A stretch of DNA of 36,355 nucleotides from Flavobacteriales bacterium. Its GTDB lineage: Bacteria > Bacteroidota > Bacteroidia > Flavobacteriales > UBA1820. The stretch is from assembly GCA_017537565.1 (NCBI GenBank), contig JAFYKQ010000053.1, positions 1 to 36,355 of the forward strand, given 5' to 3'. Positions 16,265-25,067 of this stretch are shown here, in pieces; the first letter of the stretch is position 1; the number at the start of each line of letters is the position of its first letter. The position numbers and the translations under genes were made by a program. Below the pieces are notes generated by a model. The model had not been told where the DNA came from. It saw only the letters and a list, made by a program, of their open reading frames with translations, and did not search any database.

Positions 16265-17584
16265 TTATTCTAGATAAAGCTGGATATCACCGCTTATCTG
16301 ACGCAGAGAGATTTCACATAGTTTGGTGTTGTATTTGGCAGAAAGCAGACGCTCTTCGGCGTCCAGTAGGCTCAGCTGAGCTTCACGCATTTCTATACCA
16401 GGTAGGTCTCCCAGCAGATAACGCTCTTTGGCTATTTCATAGTTTTCGCGGGCGGCGATGAGGTTCTGCTCTTCCAGAGAGATGACTTCTATGTTATTGC
16501 GATATGCCTGATAGAAATTTGCAAGGTCGGCCATAAGACCTTGACGGGTCTTTTCTACCGTAAGACGAGCGTTGTCTACCTCTATACGGGCATTAGTCTG
16601 CTCACGGCGGCGATTTCCGTCAAATATATTAAAGCCCAATTTAAGACCAAAGTCTGGGCTGAGCGTAGAGCGTTGTCTAGTGCTGCCACTGCCATAACGA
16701 TTGTAGTTATAGCCATAGCCCGCCGTAAGTCTCAAATAAGGATAGTTGCGGGAACGCACACTGCGTAGGTCCAGTTCAGATACTCGTATCTGGTTTTCGG
16801 CCATAAGCAGTTGGGCATTTGTTTTAAGTGTACCATCGTGTAGTTTTTCCCATATGAGGTCTTTGTTTACCTGTATGGAGGTGTCACGAGCTGTTATACG
16901 TTCGTTGATGTCTTGCAGTGCAATGAGTTCATTGATACGTATGCGTGACGCCATAACGGTTTCTTGTTGGGACATATAACGCGAACTATCGGCATTGAAA
17001 TCCACGCGGGCTTGCAGTAGGTCAAGACGAGAAAAACTACCTATCTTGAAACGTTCTTCGGTTATACGTAAACGTTCGCGGGATAGCTTTACTGCATAGT
17101 CGTAATTTTCCAATCGCAGTGTCTGCTGTACCAGATTATAGTATTCGGCTACTATCGATGCGATAAAATCCTCTATCGTTATGCGACTCTTGATATGTCC
17201 CATAGATTTGAGTTCTTGCAGGCGTTTATATGAGGTACGTAATTTCATACCCTCAAATATCGTCCAGTTAAGTGACACACCGGCATTGGCACTCTGGTCA
17301 AATACCCCGTATGAAGACGTCTTGACATCGTCTGTGGTAGTGCTATGAGTATCTGTTATTTTCCCGTTTACCCCAGCCGAAAGGTCCAGTGTAGGTAGAA
17401 GACCGGCAGCGGCCATCGTAGCATTATTGTCGCTTATCTTTTCCTCTCCGCGTACTATCTGTATGTCATAGTTCTGCTGTAATCCCAGTTCCAGACATTC
17501 ACGCAATGAGACTTCTTTCTGTGCATATATCATTCCCGATGTGAGGAGTATATATGCTATGGATAGTGTGATACGTTTTATCAT
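16265..17584 (-). CDS. tolC: TolC-family outer membrane efflux protein
   Basis: Outer-membrane channel of a tripartite RND pump. It is 439 aa with an N-terminal signal peptide (MIKRITLSIAYILL...MIYAQ). Two outer-membrane-efflux repeats are visible: LRECLELGLQQNYDIQ near the mature start, long amphipathic helices with FKIGSFSRLDLLQARVDF, and in the second half FDGNRRREQTNARIEVDNARLTV and RYLLGDLPGIEMREAQLSLLDAE. It starts 4 nt after acrB. The name tolC is by family; Bacteroidota papers often use other names. Confidence 0.93.
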   Translation of the reverse strand: MIKRITLSIAYILLTSGMIYAQKEVSLRECLELGLQQNYDIQIVRGEEKISDNNATMAAAGLLPTLDLSAGVNGKITDTHSTTTDDVKTSSYGVFDQSANAGVSLNWTIFEGMKLRTSYKRLQELKSMGHIKSRITIEDFIASIVAEYYNLVQQTLRLENYDYAVKLSRERLRITEERFKIGSFSRLDLLQARVDFNADSSRYMSQQETVMASRIRINELIALQDINERITARDTSIQVNKDLIWEKLHDGTLKTNAQLLMAENQIRVSELDLRSVRSRNYPYLRLTAGYGYNYNRYGSGSTRQRSTLSPDFGLKLGFNIFDGNRRREQTNARIEVDNARLTVEKTRQGLMADLANFYQAYRNNIEVISLEEQNLIAARENYEIAKERYLLGDLPGIEMREAQLSLLDAEERLLSAKYNTKLCEISLRQISGDIQLYLE

Positions 17585-17588
17585 ATCT

Positions 17589-20500
17589 TTATTGTTTTAC
17601 TAAAGTTTTAAGACTGCGGTCGGTAGATAGATAGCTATATATGGCAGGTACTATGTATAGTGTAAGGATAGTGGATACCACCATACCTCCTACTACTGCC
17701 ACACCCATAGCTACACGTCCTGCTGCACCTTCGCCCGTAGCAAATGTAAGAGGGATAAGCCCCAGTATGGTAGATACACTGGTCATAAGGATAGGGCGCA
17801 TACGTTGTAGTGATGCCTGTTCTATTGCTACTAGTTTTGGTGTTCCAGCCTCTTGTTTCTGGTTGGCAAATTCCACGATAAGGATACCGTTTTTGGCTAC
17901 AAGACCTATGAGCATAATGATACCTATCTGGCTGTATATGTTCATAGTCTGGCTGGTGCTGTACATAAATATAAGAGCACCTGCTATGGCCAGAGGTACG
18001 GTAAGCATTATAACCAATGGGTCCTTGAAACTTTCAAACTGACCTGCCAAGATGAGGTATATAAGTACTATGGCCAGCAGGAAGGCAAACATAAGACTCG
18101 ATGAACTTTCACGGAACTCTTTGGAGTCTCCCGATAGTGCCGTACGGAAGTCTTCTGGAAGGACTTCGCGGGCTATGCGGTCCATCTCTTCCAGACCATC
18201 GCCTATGGTTTTACCCTTGGCAAGACCTGCCGAAACCGTCGCCGAAAGAAAACGGTTATAGTGGTAAAGTTGTGGTGGGGCTACGTTTTCTGTAAGAGAT
18301 ACCAGGTTGTCCATCTGTATCATATCTCCAGTCGAATTTCGCAGGTAGATAGATTTAAGGTCGGCAGGTTTGTTACGCTGCTGACGATTTATCTCGGCCA
18401 GTATTTCATATTGTTTACCATTCATATAGAAGTATCCCAGACGCTGTCCGCTCAATCCATACTGGAGTGTCTGTGCTATATCGCGAGTGCTTACACCCAG
18501 CATATTGGCCTTGTCGCGGTTGATGACTATGCGAGCCTCGGGTTTACTGAATTTGAGGTTGACGTCTGTCATCTGGAATACGGGGCTTTCGGCTACGCGA
18601 GCCATAAATGTAGGCAGTACCTCTTGCAGTTTTTCAATGGTAGGGGCTTGTAGAACGTACTGCACAGGCATACCTCCACGACGTGCACCAAACGAACTCT
18701 GCTGCTGGACAAATGCACGGGCATTGGTCTGTTTGCGTACAGCTGCCGATAGTTCTTCGGCTATTTCCATCTGTGAACGTTCACGCTCGCTGATGTCTGT
18801 AAGGGCTATCTGTATGTTACCGCGTCCGCTGGATACACGAGCCGTTACGTTTTTGGCTTCGGGAACCAAAGAATCTATGCTTCGGTTTATAGATTCTGTG
18901 TAATCACGCATGTATTCATATGTCACACCTTCAGAACCACTAGTGCTTATGTTTACCTGTGAGCGGTCTTCCAGTGGAGCAAGTTCGGCAGGGATAGTGC
19001 TCCATAGTAGTCCTATGAGGAAGAACATGAGAACGGTAAGAGGTAGAGCCAACCATCTACGGTGTAAAAACGCCGAAAGTGTACGGCTGTAAAAGCCGTT
19101 TAGCCACTGGAAGAAAGGCTCTGTACGGGTGTAGAAAGCGTTGTGTTTTTCCTTGCGTACCAGGATTTTGGTACATAGCATAGGGGTGATAGTAAGGGCA
19201 CAGAATGATGATATAAGTACCGCTCCCGATATAACAAGCGAGAACTCGCGGAACAGACGTCCTGTCATACCCTCCATAAACACTATAGGGAAGAACACTG
19301 CTATAAGTGTGATAGACGTAGAAATAATCGCAAAGAATATTTCCTTGGCTCCTTCTATACCTGCATCACGTGGACGCATACCTTGCTCTATACGTTGGTA
19401 TATGTTTTCGGTCATAACGATGGCGTCGTCCACCACCAGTCCCACCGAAAGCACCACGGCAAGCATAGACAGTACATTTATCGAGAATCCCGCTATGTAC
19501 ATAAGGAAGAACGTACCTATGAGCGATATAGGTATGACTATACACGGGATAAGCGTTACACGCCAGTTTCTCAAGAATAGGAATATGATGATGATAACCA
19601 GTATGAATGCTTCGTAAACCGTATTTTTTACTTCATTGATAGATGAACGTATAAATCTGGTATTATCAAAACCATAGCTCGTAATGATATCATCTGGCAG
19701 GTCTTTACGCATAGTTTCCATACGTTCATATACGGCATCGGCTATTTCTATGTGGTTGGCACCGGGCTGTGGTACTACTACCACACCAACCATAGGTACG
19801 CCGTTCATCTTCATATAGCTGCGTGTGTCCTGTGGGCCAAGTTCGGCACGTCCTATGTCGCTCAAACGAATGATGCGTCCCTCGCTCTGGCGAATGACCA
19901 GACGATTAAACTCATCTGGGGTGTGCATAAGACCCATAGTACGTATCGTAAGTTCGGTAGTGTTACCCTCTATACTTCCCGATGGCAGTTCTACGTTCTC
20001 TCTATCCAATGCGCTCTTTACGTCCATAGGTGTTATTCCATAGCCAGCCATTTTTACAGGGTCTAGCCATAGACGCATAGAATATCTCTTCTCACCCCAT
20101 ATAGACACGCTACTCACGTCGCTTATGGTCTGCAATTGTTCCTTGATAGTGAGGTCTGCTATTTCACTTATCTCTAGCAGTGAACGTTTGGGGCTCTGTA
20201 CTGCAACCATAAGTATAGGCATAGCATCGGCATCGGCTTTGGATACGGTAGGAGGGTCGCAGTCTCGTGGTAAGAAACGCTGTGCACGTGATACTTTATC
20301 TCGTACGTCATTGGCGGCGGTTTCTAGGTCTACCGATAGTTCAAATTCTATCGTTATGCGGCTGCTACCCTGGCTACTTACGCTCGATAGCGAACGTATG
20401 CCTGGTATGCCGTTGATGTTCTGTTCCAGTGGTTCGGTTATCTGGTTTTCAATGACATCGGCATTGGCACCAGGGTATGAACACGATACAGATATTATAG

Positions 20501-20627
20501 GGTTGTCCACACTGGGGTATTCTCTCACACCCAGAGCTGTATATCCTATCACACCAAATACCAATATGATGATGATATATACGGTGGATAGTACGGGACG
20601 ACGTATACTCAGTTCAGATATGTTCAT
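17589..20627 (-). CDS. acrB: RND multidrug efflux transporter, AcrB/HAE1 family
   Basis: Inner-membrane proton-driven exporter with twelve predicted transmembrane segments. At 1012 aa it is slightly short for HAE1-type pumps (about 1030-1050). TM1 is at about 12-32, followed by a large periplasmic domain. TM4 carries the proton-relay pair D400 and D401 in GLVVDDAIV, and the TM10 Lys is present in GLVAKNGILIVEFANQ. The first periplasmic motif ALGVREYPSVDNPIISVSCSYPGA is typical of multidrug rather than heavy-metal RND pumps. It lies between acrA (12-nt gap) and tolC (4-nt gap). The substrates cannot be read from sequence. Confidence 0.94.
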   Translation of the reverse strand: MNISELSIRRPVLSTVYIIIILVFGVIGYTALGVREYPSVDNPIISVSCSYPGANADVIENQITEPLEQNINGIPGIRSLSSVSSQGSSRITIEFELSVDLETAANDVRDKVSRAQRFLPRDCDPPTVSKADADAMPILMVAVQSPKRSLLEISEIADLTIKEQLQTISDVSSVSIWGEKRYSMRLWLDPVKMAGYGITPMDVKSALDRENVELPSGSIEGNTTELTIRTMGLMHTPDEFNRLVIRQSEGRIIRLSDIGRAELGPQDTRSYMKMNGVPMVGVVVVPQPGANHIEIADAVYERMETMRKDLPDDIITSYGFDNTRFIRSSINEVKNTVYEAFILVIIIIFLFLRNWRVTLIPCIVIPISLIGTFFLMYIAGFSINVLSMLAVVLSVGLVVDDAIVMTENIYQRIEQGMRPRDAGIEGAKEIFFAIISTSITLIAVFFPIVFMEGMTGRLFREFSLVISGAVLISSFCALTITPMLCTKILVRKEKHNAFYTRTEPFFQWLNGFYSRTLSAFLHRRWLALPLTVLMFFLIGLLWSTIPAELAPLEDRSQVNISTSGSEGVTYEYMRDYTESINRSIDSLVPEAKNVTARVSSGRGNIQIALTDISERERSQMEIAEELSAAVRKQTNARAFVQQQSSFGARRGGMPVQYVLQAPTIEKLQEVLPTFMARVAESPVFQMTDVNLKFSKPEARIVINRDKANMLGVSTRDIAQTLQYGLSGQRLGYFYMNGKQYEILAEINRQQRNKPADLKSIYLRNSTGDMIQMDNLVSLTENVAPPQLYHYNRFLSATVSAGLAKGKTIGDGLEEMDRIAREVLPEDFRTALSGDSKEFRESSSSLMFAFLLAIVLIYLILAGQFESFKDPLVIMLTVPLAIAGALIFMYSTSQTMNIYSQIGIIMLIGLVAKNGILIVEFANQKQEAGTPKLVAIEQASLQRMRPILMTSVSTILGLIPLTFATGEGAAGRVAMGVAVVGGMVVSTILTLYIVPAIYSYLSTDRSLKTLVKQ

Positions 20628-20639
20628 AGGGTGTCTGTT

Positions 20640-21713
20640 TTATTTTACATAGTCTAGTTTTACAGGTAGGCCTTCGCGTAATTGAAGTGTACCCGATGTG
20701 ATGATGGTATCTCCCATTTCCAGTCCTTCTACTATATGTATAAGAGCATCTGTACGCAATCCTGTTTTAACTGGCACCGAAGTAGCCTTGCCCTTGCGGT
20801 AAAGGAATACCTTGTCTATACCCATTTCGGGAACGATGGCTTCGGTAGGAATGGCTATCGCACCGGCTATGTCCTGCATACGTATATGTGCTGTAACAAA
20901 ACGTCCTGGTTGAAGGCTTCCGTCTTCGTTGGGGTAGAGGGCACGTACTAGCATAGTGCGAGTTTCGGTATCTACTTTGGATTCTTTGGCATATACTTCT
21001 GCCTGCAATGTGTCTGTGCGACCTTCCACGTTAAATGACAGACCTGTGCCTTTCTGGACTTGGTCGGCATAGCGTTCGGGTACGTGCATCTCTATTTTGA
21101 GAGGGCGTATCTTGGTAAGGCGGGCTATCTCTACATTTGGCGAAGCATAAGTACCCTCGCTCACGTTGCGTATGCCTATCTTTCCATCAAATGGAGCACG
21201 AAGTTCTGTAAGTGCGATATTGGAACGTACTATCTCTATGTCTGCTTCCAGAGTAGCGAGTTCGGTTTTGGCCTGTTCATATGCTTCTTTACTTACGGCG
21301 TCTTTTTCCAGCAGTGCACTCTGACGATATACGCGGTCTTTGGCTAGTTTAAGCTGTGCTTGATAACGAGAAAGCTGTGCTTGTAGGGTCTTGTCATTTA
21401 CTTTGGCCAGTAGCTGACCTTTTTTTACCATAGAACCTTCGTTAAAGTAAATGCCTACTATCTTACCCGATGTTTCAAACGTAAGGTTTACCTCTTCGTC
21501 TGGTAGAAGACTACCTACCATAGTTATGCCATCTGTAAGACTTTGTGGGCGTATTACTAGGCCGTTTACGTTGAGAATGTTGCGAGCGTTACGTGCGGGA
21601 GTCTGTGCCATAGAGGCGGCCTTGGCATCGCTTTGGCATTGTTTGTAGATAAATGCTGCAGCACAGAATGCTGCCAAAATAGATAGGGTTACAATCCACT
21701 TTCTCTTTTTCAT
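20640..21713 (-). CDS. acrA: RND efflux periplasmic adaptor (membrane fusion protein)
   Basis: Links the RND pump to the outer-membrane channel. It is 357 aa. The N-terminal hydrophobic stretch (about 6-24) has no good lipobox, so the protein is probably anchored by an uncleaved helix or secreted rather than lipidated. A biotinyl-lipoyl-like half is followed by an alpha-hairpin of about 60 residues (LQAQLSRYQAQLKLAKDRVYR...), the second lipoyl half with LRAPFDGKIGIRNVSEGTY, and beta-barrel segments ending in QPGRFVTAHIRM and an IPTEAIVPEMG strand. It is the first gene of the operon. The start ATG is preceded by a -7 box and a palindrome. Confidence 0.94.
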   Translation of the reverse strand: MKKRKWIVTLSILAAFCAAAFIYKQCQSDAKAASMAQTPARNARNILNVNGLVIRPQSLTDGITMVGSLLPDEEVNLTFETSGKIVGIYFNEGSMVKKGQLLAKVNDKTLQAQLSRYQAQLKLAKDRVYRQSALLEKDAVSKEAYEQAKTELATLEADIEIVRSNIALTELRAPFDGKIGIRNVSEGTYASPNVEIARLTKIRPLKIEMHVPERYADQVQKGTGLSFNVEGRTDTLQAEVYAKESKVDTETRTMLVRALYPNEDGSLQPGRFVTAHIRMQDIAGAIAIPTEAIVPEMGIDKVFLYRKGKATSVPVKTGLRTDALIHIVEGLEMGDTIITSGTLQLREGLPVKLDYVK

Positions 21714-21770
21714 GTTTTTATAAAGTGAGAGTTAATATTTTATTTAATTACTATTCCTGTTTTTAAGAGG

Positions 21771-21778
21771 CAAATGTA
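21771..21778 (-). promoter_or_regulatory. -7 element for acrA-acrB-tolC
   Basis: TACATTTG on the minus strand, about 58 nt before the acrA ATG. The -33 position lacks TTG and instead lies in the palindrome at 21796-21814. Confidence 0.6.
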
Positions 21779-21795
21779 CGGTAAAAAACGATTGC

Positions 21796-21814
21796 CGTCT
21801 TACTTTGTAAGACG
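21796..21814 (-). promoter_or_regulatory. Palindromic candidate operator upstream of acrA
   Basis: Perfect inverted repeat CGTCTTAC-TTT-GTAAGACG (8-bp arms, 3-nt centre), 17 nt upstream of the acrA -7 box and so covering the -33 region. There is no U tract, so it is not a terminator. Its size and symmetry suit a TetR- or MarR-type dimer. No regulator gene is adjacent. Confidence 0.55.
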
Positions 21815-21881
21815 AATCTTTGACGGGAAAGTTTAATCTATAGAGTGTTAAATTTTTATTAAAAATGATTGTGGGATAAAA

Positions 21882-21910
21882 AAAAGACCTCTGCTGTGCA
21901 GAGGTCTTTT
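21882..21910 (-). terminator. Terminator after tRNA-Arg
   Basis: 13-bp perfect stem (21882-21894 / 21898-21910) with a TGT loop and T run on the minus strand. It begins 5 nt after the tRNA 3' end. Confidence 0.92.
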
Positions 21911-21915
21911 CCTTG

Positions 21916-21989
21916 TGACCCCGGAAGGATTCAAACCTTCAACCTTCAGAGCCGTAATCTGATGCTCTATTCAGTTAAGCTACGGGGCC
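21916..21989 (-). tRNA. tRNA-Arg (anticodon ACG)
   Basis: 74-nt cloverleaf on the minus strand: acceptor stem GGCCCCG/CGGGGTC with discriminator A, D arm GCTTAACTGAATAGAGC, anticodon stem TCAGA/TCTGA enclosing loop TTACGGC (anticodon ACG), and T arm AAGG-TTTGAAT-CCTT. CCA is not encoded. A34 should be converted to inosine by the TadA at 1501-1941, allowing CGT, CGC and CGA to be read. It is monocistronic, with its own promoter and terminator. Confidence 0.95.
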
Positions 21990-22008
21990 GTGTCATTTAA
22001 GACGAGTG

Positions 22009-22040
22009 CAAATGTATGGCGGTTTTTTGAAATATGCAAA
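22009..22040 (-). promoter_or_regulatory. Promoter of tRNA-Arg
   Basis: On the minus strand: TTTG (plus 22037-22040), 20-nt spacer, TACATTTG (plus 22009-22016). A full housekeeping match, just before the tRNA 5' end. Confidence 0.8.
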
Positions 22041-22064
22041 TAAAATAAATGAAAAATTTTAAAA

Positions 22065-22337
22065 TTATTTTATCTCACACTTTAATCCTCCGTCTGTGAG
22101 GGATTTATACATCACATCGAGAGTGCCTCTAGAGGCGGTTTTAACCACACAAGAACCCCTATGATGAGCTATCGTTGCACACTGTAATGCTTGCAGGGGA
22201 GAATGGTGGCATACTTTTATAAGCATATATATTACATAGTCAAAACTATGTATCATATCATTGTACAAGTATAACCTATCTCCTCTATCTATGCTATGTG
22301 CATAGGGTGAACATTCTTCTTTTATATGAGAATTCAT
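22065..22337 (-). CDS. clpS: ClpS, N-end-rule adaptor of Clp protease
   Basis: Adaptor that hands proteins with N-degron residues to ClpAP (or ClpCP). It is 90 aa, with a short N-terminal extension (1-20) and then the ClpS core. N26-D27 lie in LYLYNDMIHSFDYVI, matching the NDD region that binds the substrate alpha-amino group, although the second Asp is Met here. H58 in TIAHHRGSCVVK matches the conserved pocket His, and the C-terminal LTDGGLKCEI strand is typical. F32 occupies the gatekeeper position that is Met in E. coli. No clpA or clpC is in the window. The start ATG lies only 8 nt after the hairpin that terminates the hexosaminidase gene, and no promoter is visible in between. Confidence 0.88.
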   Translation of the reverse strand: MNSHIKEECSPYAHSIDRGDRLYLYNDMIHSFDYVIYMLIKVCHHSPLQALQCATIAHHRGSCVVKTASRGTLDVMYKSLTDGGLKCEIK

Positions 22338-22345
22338 AGTTGAAA

Positions 22346-22377
22346 AAAAGGTCGTGAAGCACTCTTCACGACCTTTT
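22346..22377 (-). terminator. Terminator of the GH20 gene, immediately before clpS
   Basis: 14-bp perfect stem AAAAGGTCGTGAAG (22346-22359) / CTTCACGACCTTTT (22364-22377), CACT loop, and a seven-T run on the minus strand. It lies between the GH20 stop and the clpS start, and could act as an attenuator for clpS. Confidence 0.93.
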
Positions 22378-22388
22378 ATTATAAAAGT

Positions 22389-24992
22389 TTATTCTGTGAT
22401 GTATTCAGAAACCGAACTTTCCTTGCCATAACCTATCGTGATGGCTTTAAGGGTAGTTACCGATACAGGTACAGGGCCTTCATAACGAGCAGATGCTGCC
22501 GTAGGTGTGCTGCCGTCTGTCGTGTAGAATACGTCTGTGCCAGGAACACTGTTGCTTATGTGTAGAGAATCATTTATGATTTCTATTCCAGGAGGAGCTA
22601 TACGGAAGTTCACTCCCAACGAAGCAAGAGTAGGAAGTTCCTTGCGGCCTATGATAGTAAGATATTTGCCTAGTTCGGCATTGTATGCAGCGTTGCGTTC
22701 TGCTGCCAAATCGCGTGTTGCGTTTTCCTTTTTAATGTGTTTTTTCTGTGCTTTTTTGTCTATAACAGGTTCTGTCAAATCTGCCCAAGCTGGTGTTGCG
22801 TTCCAAGCACGTTCTGCAAGACCAAACATTTTTGGGAAGATGTAGTACTGCATCATCTCTTCGCTCTTGATAGTCTCACTCCACAACTCACCCTGTAGAC
22901 CTTTTATGTGTTTGCGGCCTTCTTCTGTGAGCATTTCTTTTGGAGTGCCGTCGGCCTTGTAAGGAGCCTTGTCCCAATCCATCACCGCACCCTGCAATCC
23001 TAGACGTACCGAATGATATGCATCATATGGCAGAAGGTCAAATGAAAGGCGTTCGCCGCCCCAGCCGCCCCAGTAGAGGCCTGGTTCATATGCACTCTTA
23101 CCGTATGCTAGGTCAAAGTATAGGTTAGGGCAGTTACACAATATGATGTCATATCCAGCATTTGCCAAGATATAAGGTATCTGTTCGCCACCCCATTCGC
23201 CTACCGTATCCCAACAATAAGCCATAAATCCTTGGTTCATAAATTTAGGATTTGGTTTGCCTTTTTTGGAAGCAATCTCCATCCAGCCATAGTATCTCAA
23301 ACCTTTGGCGTCCAGTATTTCTTTGAAACGCTGTGTGAAGTAATCGCGTAGGTCGGCAAGAGATTCTATCGTTCCATTATCTACCAATGCGTGGCACATA
23401 GGGCTGCCCAACCAGCTACCACGTGGAACCTCATCGCCACCTGTCTGTATGCCTTCCAGACGTGCTCCAGCCTCGTTATACATCAGCTGTATTTCTGTTA
23501 CCACCTTGTCAAGGAAGCGATATACGCCTTCGCGAGCTACACACATCACGTTGTCGTGGAATGCCTGTGCCGATGTGTATTTTGATGTGTCTTCTGGGTC
23601 GTGAAGAGCATATTCTTCGGCTTTGGCTATATCGATGTCTTTGTATTTGTCATAGCGGTGTTTCATAGAGAACACAGCAGCACGAGCGTGTCCTGGAGTT
23701 TCTATTTCTGGAATGATGTCTATATGACGGTCTTTGGCATAGCGTAGCAGTTCTATGAATTCGCTGCGAGTAAAGAAACCGTTACCGCGAGATTTAGGGT
23801 CATAGGCATCGTGTCCAGAACCATAAGCAGCGTGCAAGAATTCTTTTTCATCTAGTGTGTGACCACGACGAGAACCATATTCTGTAAGTTCTGGTAATCC
23901 TGGTATTTCCAAACGCCAAGCTTCGTCATCGTTAAAGTGGAAGTGGAATTTGTTCAGTTTATAGTATGCCATCACGTCCAGTACCTTCATAATGGCTTCC
24001 TTGGTCTGGAAGTTACGTGCTATGTCGAGCATAAATCCACGATATGGGAAATCTGGTGAGTCTTCTATCGCTACGCTCTGTGTAGTAAGAGGAAGAGATT
24101 TTCTATCCATTATACTACGCAATGTCTGTATACCGTAGAACACACCTGCGGTTGATGCACCTTTTATCTCTATGCCTTCGCCGTTGATGTTAAGCGTGTA
24201 TGCTTCGCTGTTGCTGCTCAATGCTTCATCTACCACCAGAGTGATAGGGAAACCACCTTCGCCTATGATAGCACCGTGTTTCTCTTTAAGCATCGTAGAT
24301 AGGTATCCGCTCTCATTAGCCAAGTCTTCACTGCTATTTATGCTCACCTCTTTCTTTATCTCTACCACTTCTTCTGTCGATGTAACTTTTTTAACCGATG
24401 GAATGATGTCGTGTGCTGCTAGTGGAGTGTCTAGTACCAGGTCTTTGTCCTGTGAGTATAGGTATTGTCCTGTAGGGAATGGGTATTTGTCGCGGCTGCT
24501 ACGCAATAGGGAGTTAGGCGTGTTGTTGAGCCATTTTTTGACAGGAGCCATAGCCATAGGAGTGAGTTCTTTACCGTCCTTGTCGCAAGGTACAAAATAC
24601 ATACCCATAGGAGCTTCGGTTATTTTAAGGGCCGAACCTCTCATATATATATTTACCACCATAGAATCCCCAGGAGCAAGAGTCTTGTAGTCTTCGGTAG
24701 GGTAGATACGATAAAAATCGGCTATTACCTGTTGTAGTTTAACAGGGGTTCCCTCTTCGTATTCGGCACGACGAGAGAATTGGTTGTAGTAAAGAAGCCA
24801 GTCTGATTTTAATGAATCTGACGAAACGTTCTTAAATGTCCATACGGTCTTAAAACAAGAGTTGTCTTTTCCCATACGGTTGCCCTCCATTCTCCACGAT
24901 ACTTCTAGTGGAGCAGGGTATTCGGCCTTTGTCCCTTGGCAAGCACACAAGAGGGCTATAAAGGCAAATGGTATAATCAATTTTTTAAGCAT
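22389..24992 (-). CDS. Beta-N-acetylhexosaminidase, GH20, lipoprotein
   Basis: Releases terminal GlcNAc or GalNAc from glycans. It is 867 aa. A lipoprotein signal has lipobox LCAC (C18), so the enzyme is membrane-anchored and possibly surface-exposed. An N-terminal CHB_HEX-like beta domain (about 28-150) is followed by a GH20b alpha/beta domain (about 195-310) and the TIM barrel starting at DFPYRGFMLDIARNFQ (314-329). The catalytic pair D520-E521 lies in QTGGDEVP, with HFHFNDDEAWRLEI and PEIETPGHARA as substrate-pocket strands. A CHB_HEX_C-like module closes the protein (about 800-867, TDVFYTTDGSTPTAAS). It starts 75 nt after the TPR gene on the same strand and may share its transcript. Confidence 0.95.
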   Translation of the reverse strand: MLKKLIIPFAFIALLCACQGTKAEYPAPLEVSWRMEGNRMGKDNSCFKTVWTFKNVSSDSLKSDWLLYYNQFSRRAEYEEGTPVKLQQVIADFYRIYPTEDYKTLAPGDSMVVNIYMRGSALKITEAPMGMYFVPCDKDGKELTPMAMAPVKKWLNNTPNSLLRSSRDKYPFPTGQYLYSQDKDLVLDTPLAAHDIIPSVKKVTSTEEVVEIKKEVSINSSEDLANESGYLSTMLKEKHGAIIGEGGFPITLVVDEALSSNSEAYTLNINGEGIEIKGASTAGVFYGIQTLRSIMDRKSLPLTTQSVAIEDSPDFPYRGFMLDIARNFQTKEAIMKVLDVMAYYKLNKFHFHFNDDEAWRLEIPGLPELTEYGSRRGHTLDEKEFLHAAYGSGHDAYDPKSRGNGFFTRSEFIELLRYAKDRHIDIIPEIETPGHARAAVFSMKHRYDKYKDIDIAKAEEYALHDPEDTSKYTSAQAFHDNVMCVAREGVYRFLDKVVTEIQLMYNEAGARLEGIQTGGDEVPRGSWLGSPMCHALVDNGTIESLADLRDYFTQRFKEILDAKGLRYYGWMEIASKKGKPNPKFMNQGFMAYCWDTVGEWGGEQIPYILANAGYDIILCNCPNLYFDLAYGKSAYEPGLYWGGWGGERLSFDLLPYDAYHSVRLGLQGAVMDWDKAPYKADGTPKEMLTEEGRKHIKGLQGELWSETIKSEEMMQYYIFPKMFGLAERAWNATPAWADLTEPVIDKKAQKKHIKKENATRDLAAERNAAYNAELGKYLTIIGRKELPTLASLGVNFRIAPPGIEIINDSLHISNSVPGTDVFYTTDGSTPTAASARYEGPVPVSVTTLKAITIGYGKESSVSEYITE

Positions 24993-25067
24993 AATGTAAA
25001 TATGGAATGTGTTATTATTTTTATGTGTTTCTATCCTGTGGTTTTTCTATGTGTGGGGCGTGAATCA

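Noticed and set aside
18487-19617. Long plus-strand frames of 130-158 codons opposite acrB
   Set aside because: They are antisense to an intact RND transporter, with no family resemblance and Ser/Ile/Met-rich shadow composition.
22346-22377. Riboswitch before clpS
   Set aside because: The element is a simple hairpin with a T run and no additional conserved structure. Terminator or attenuator is the simpler reading.
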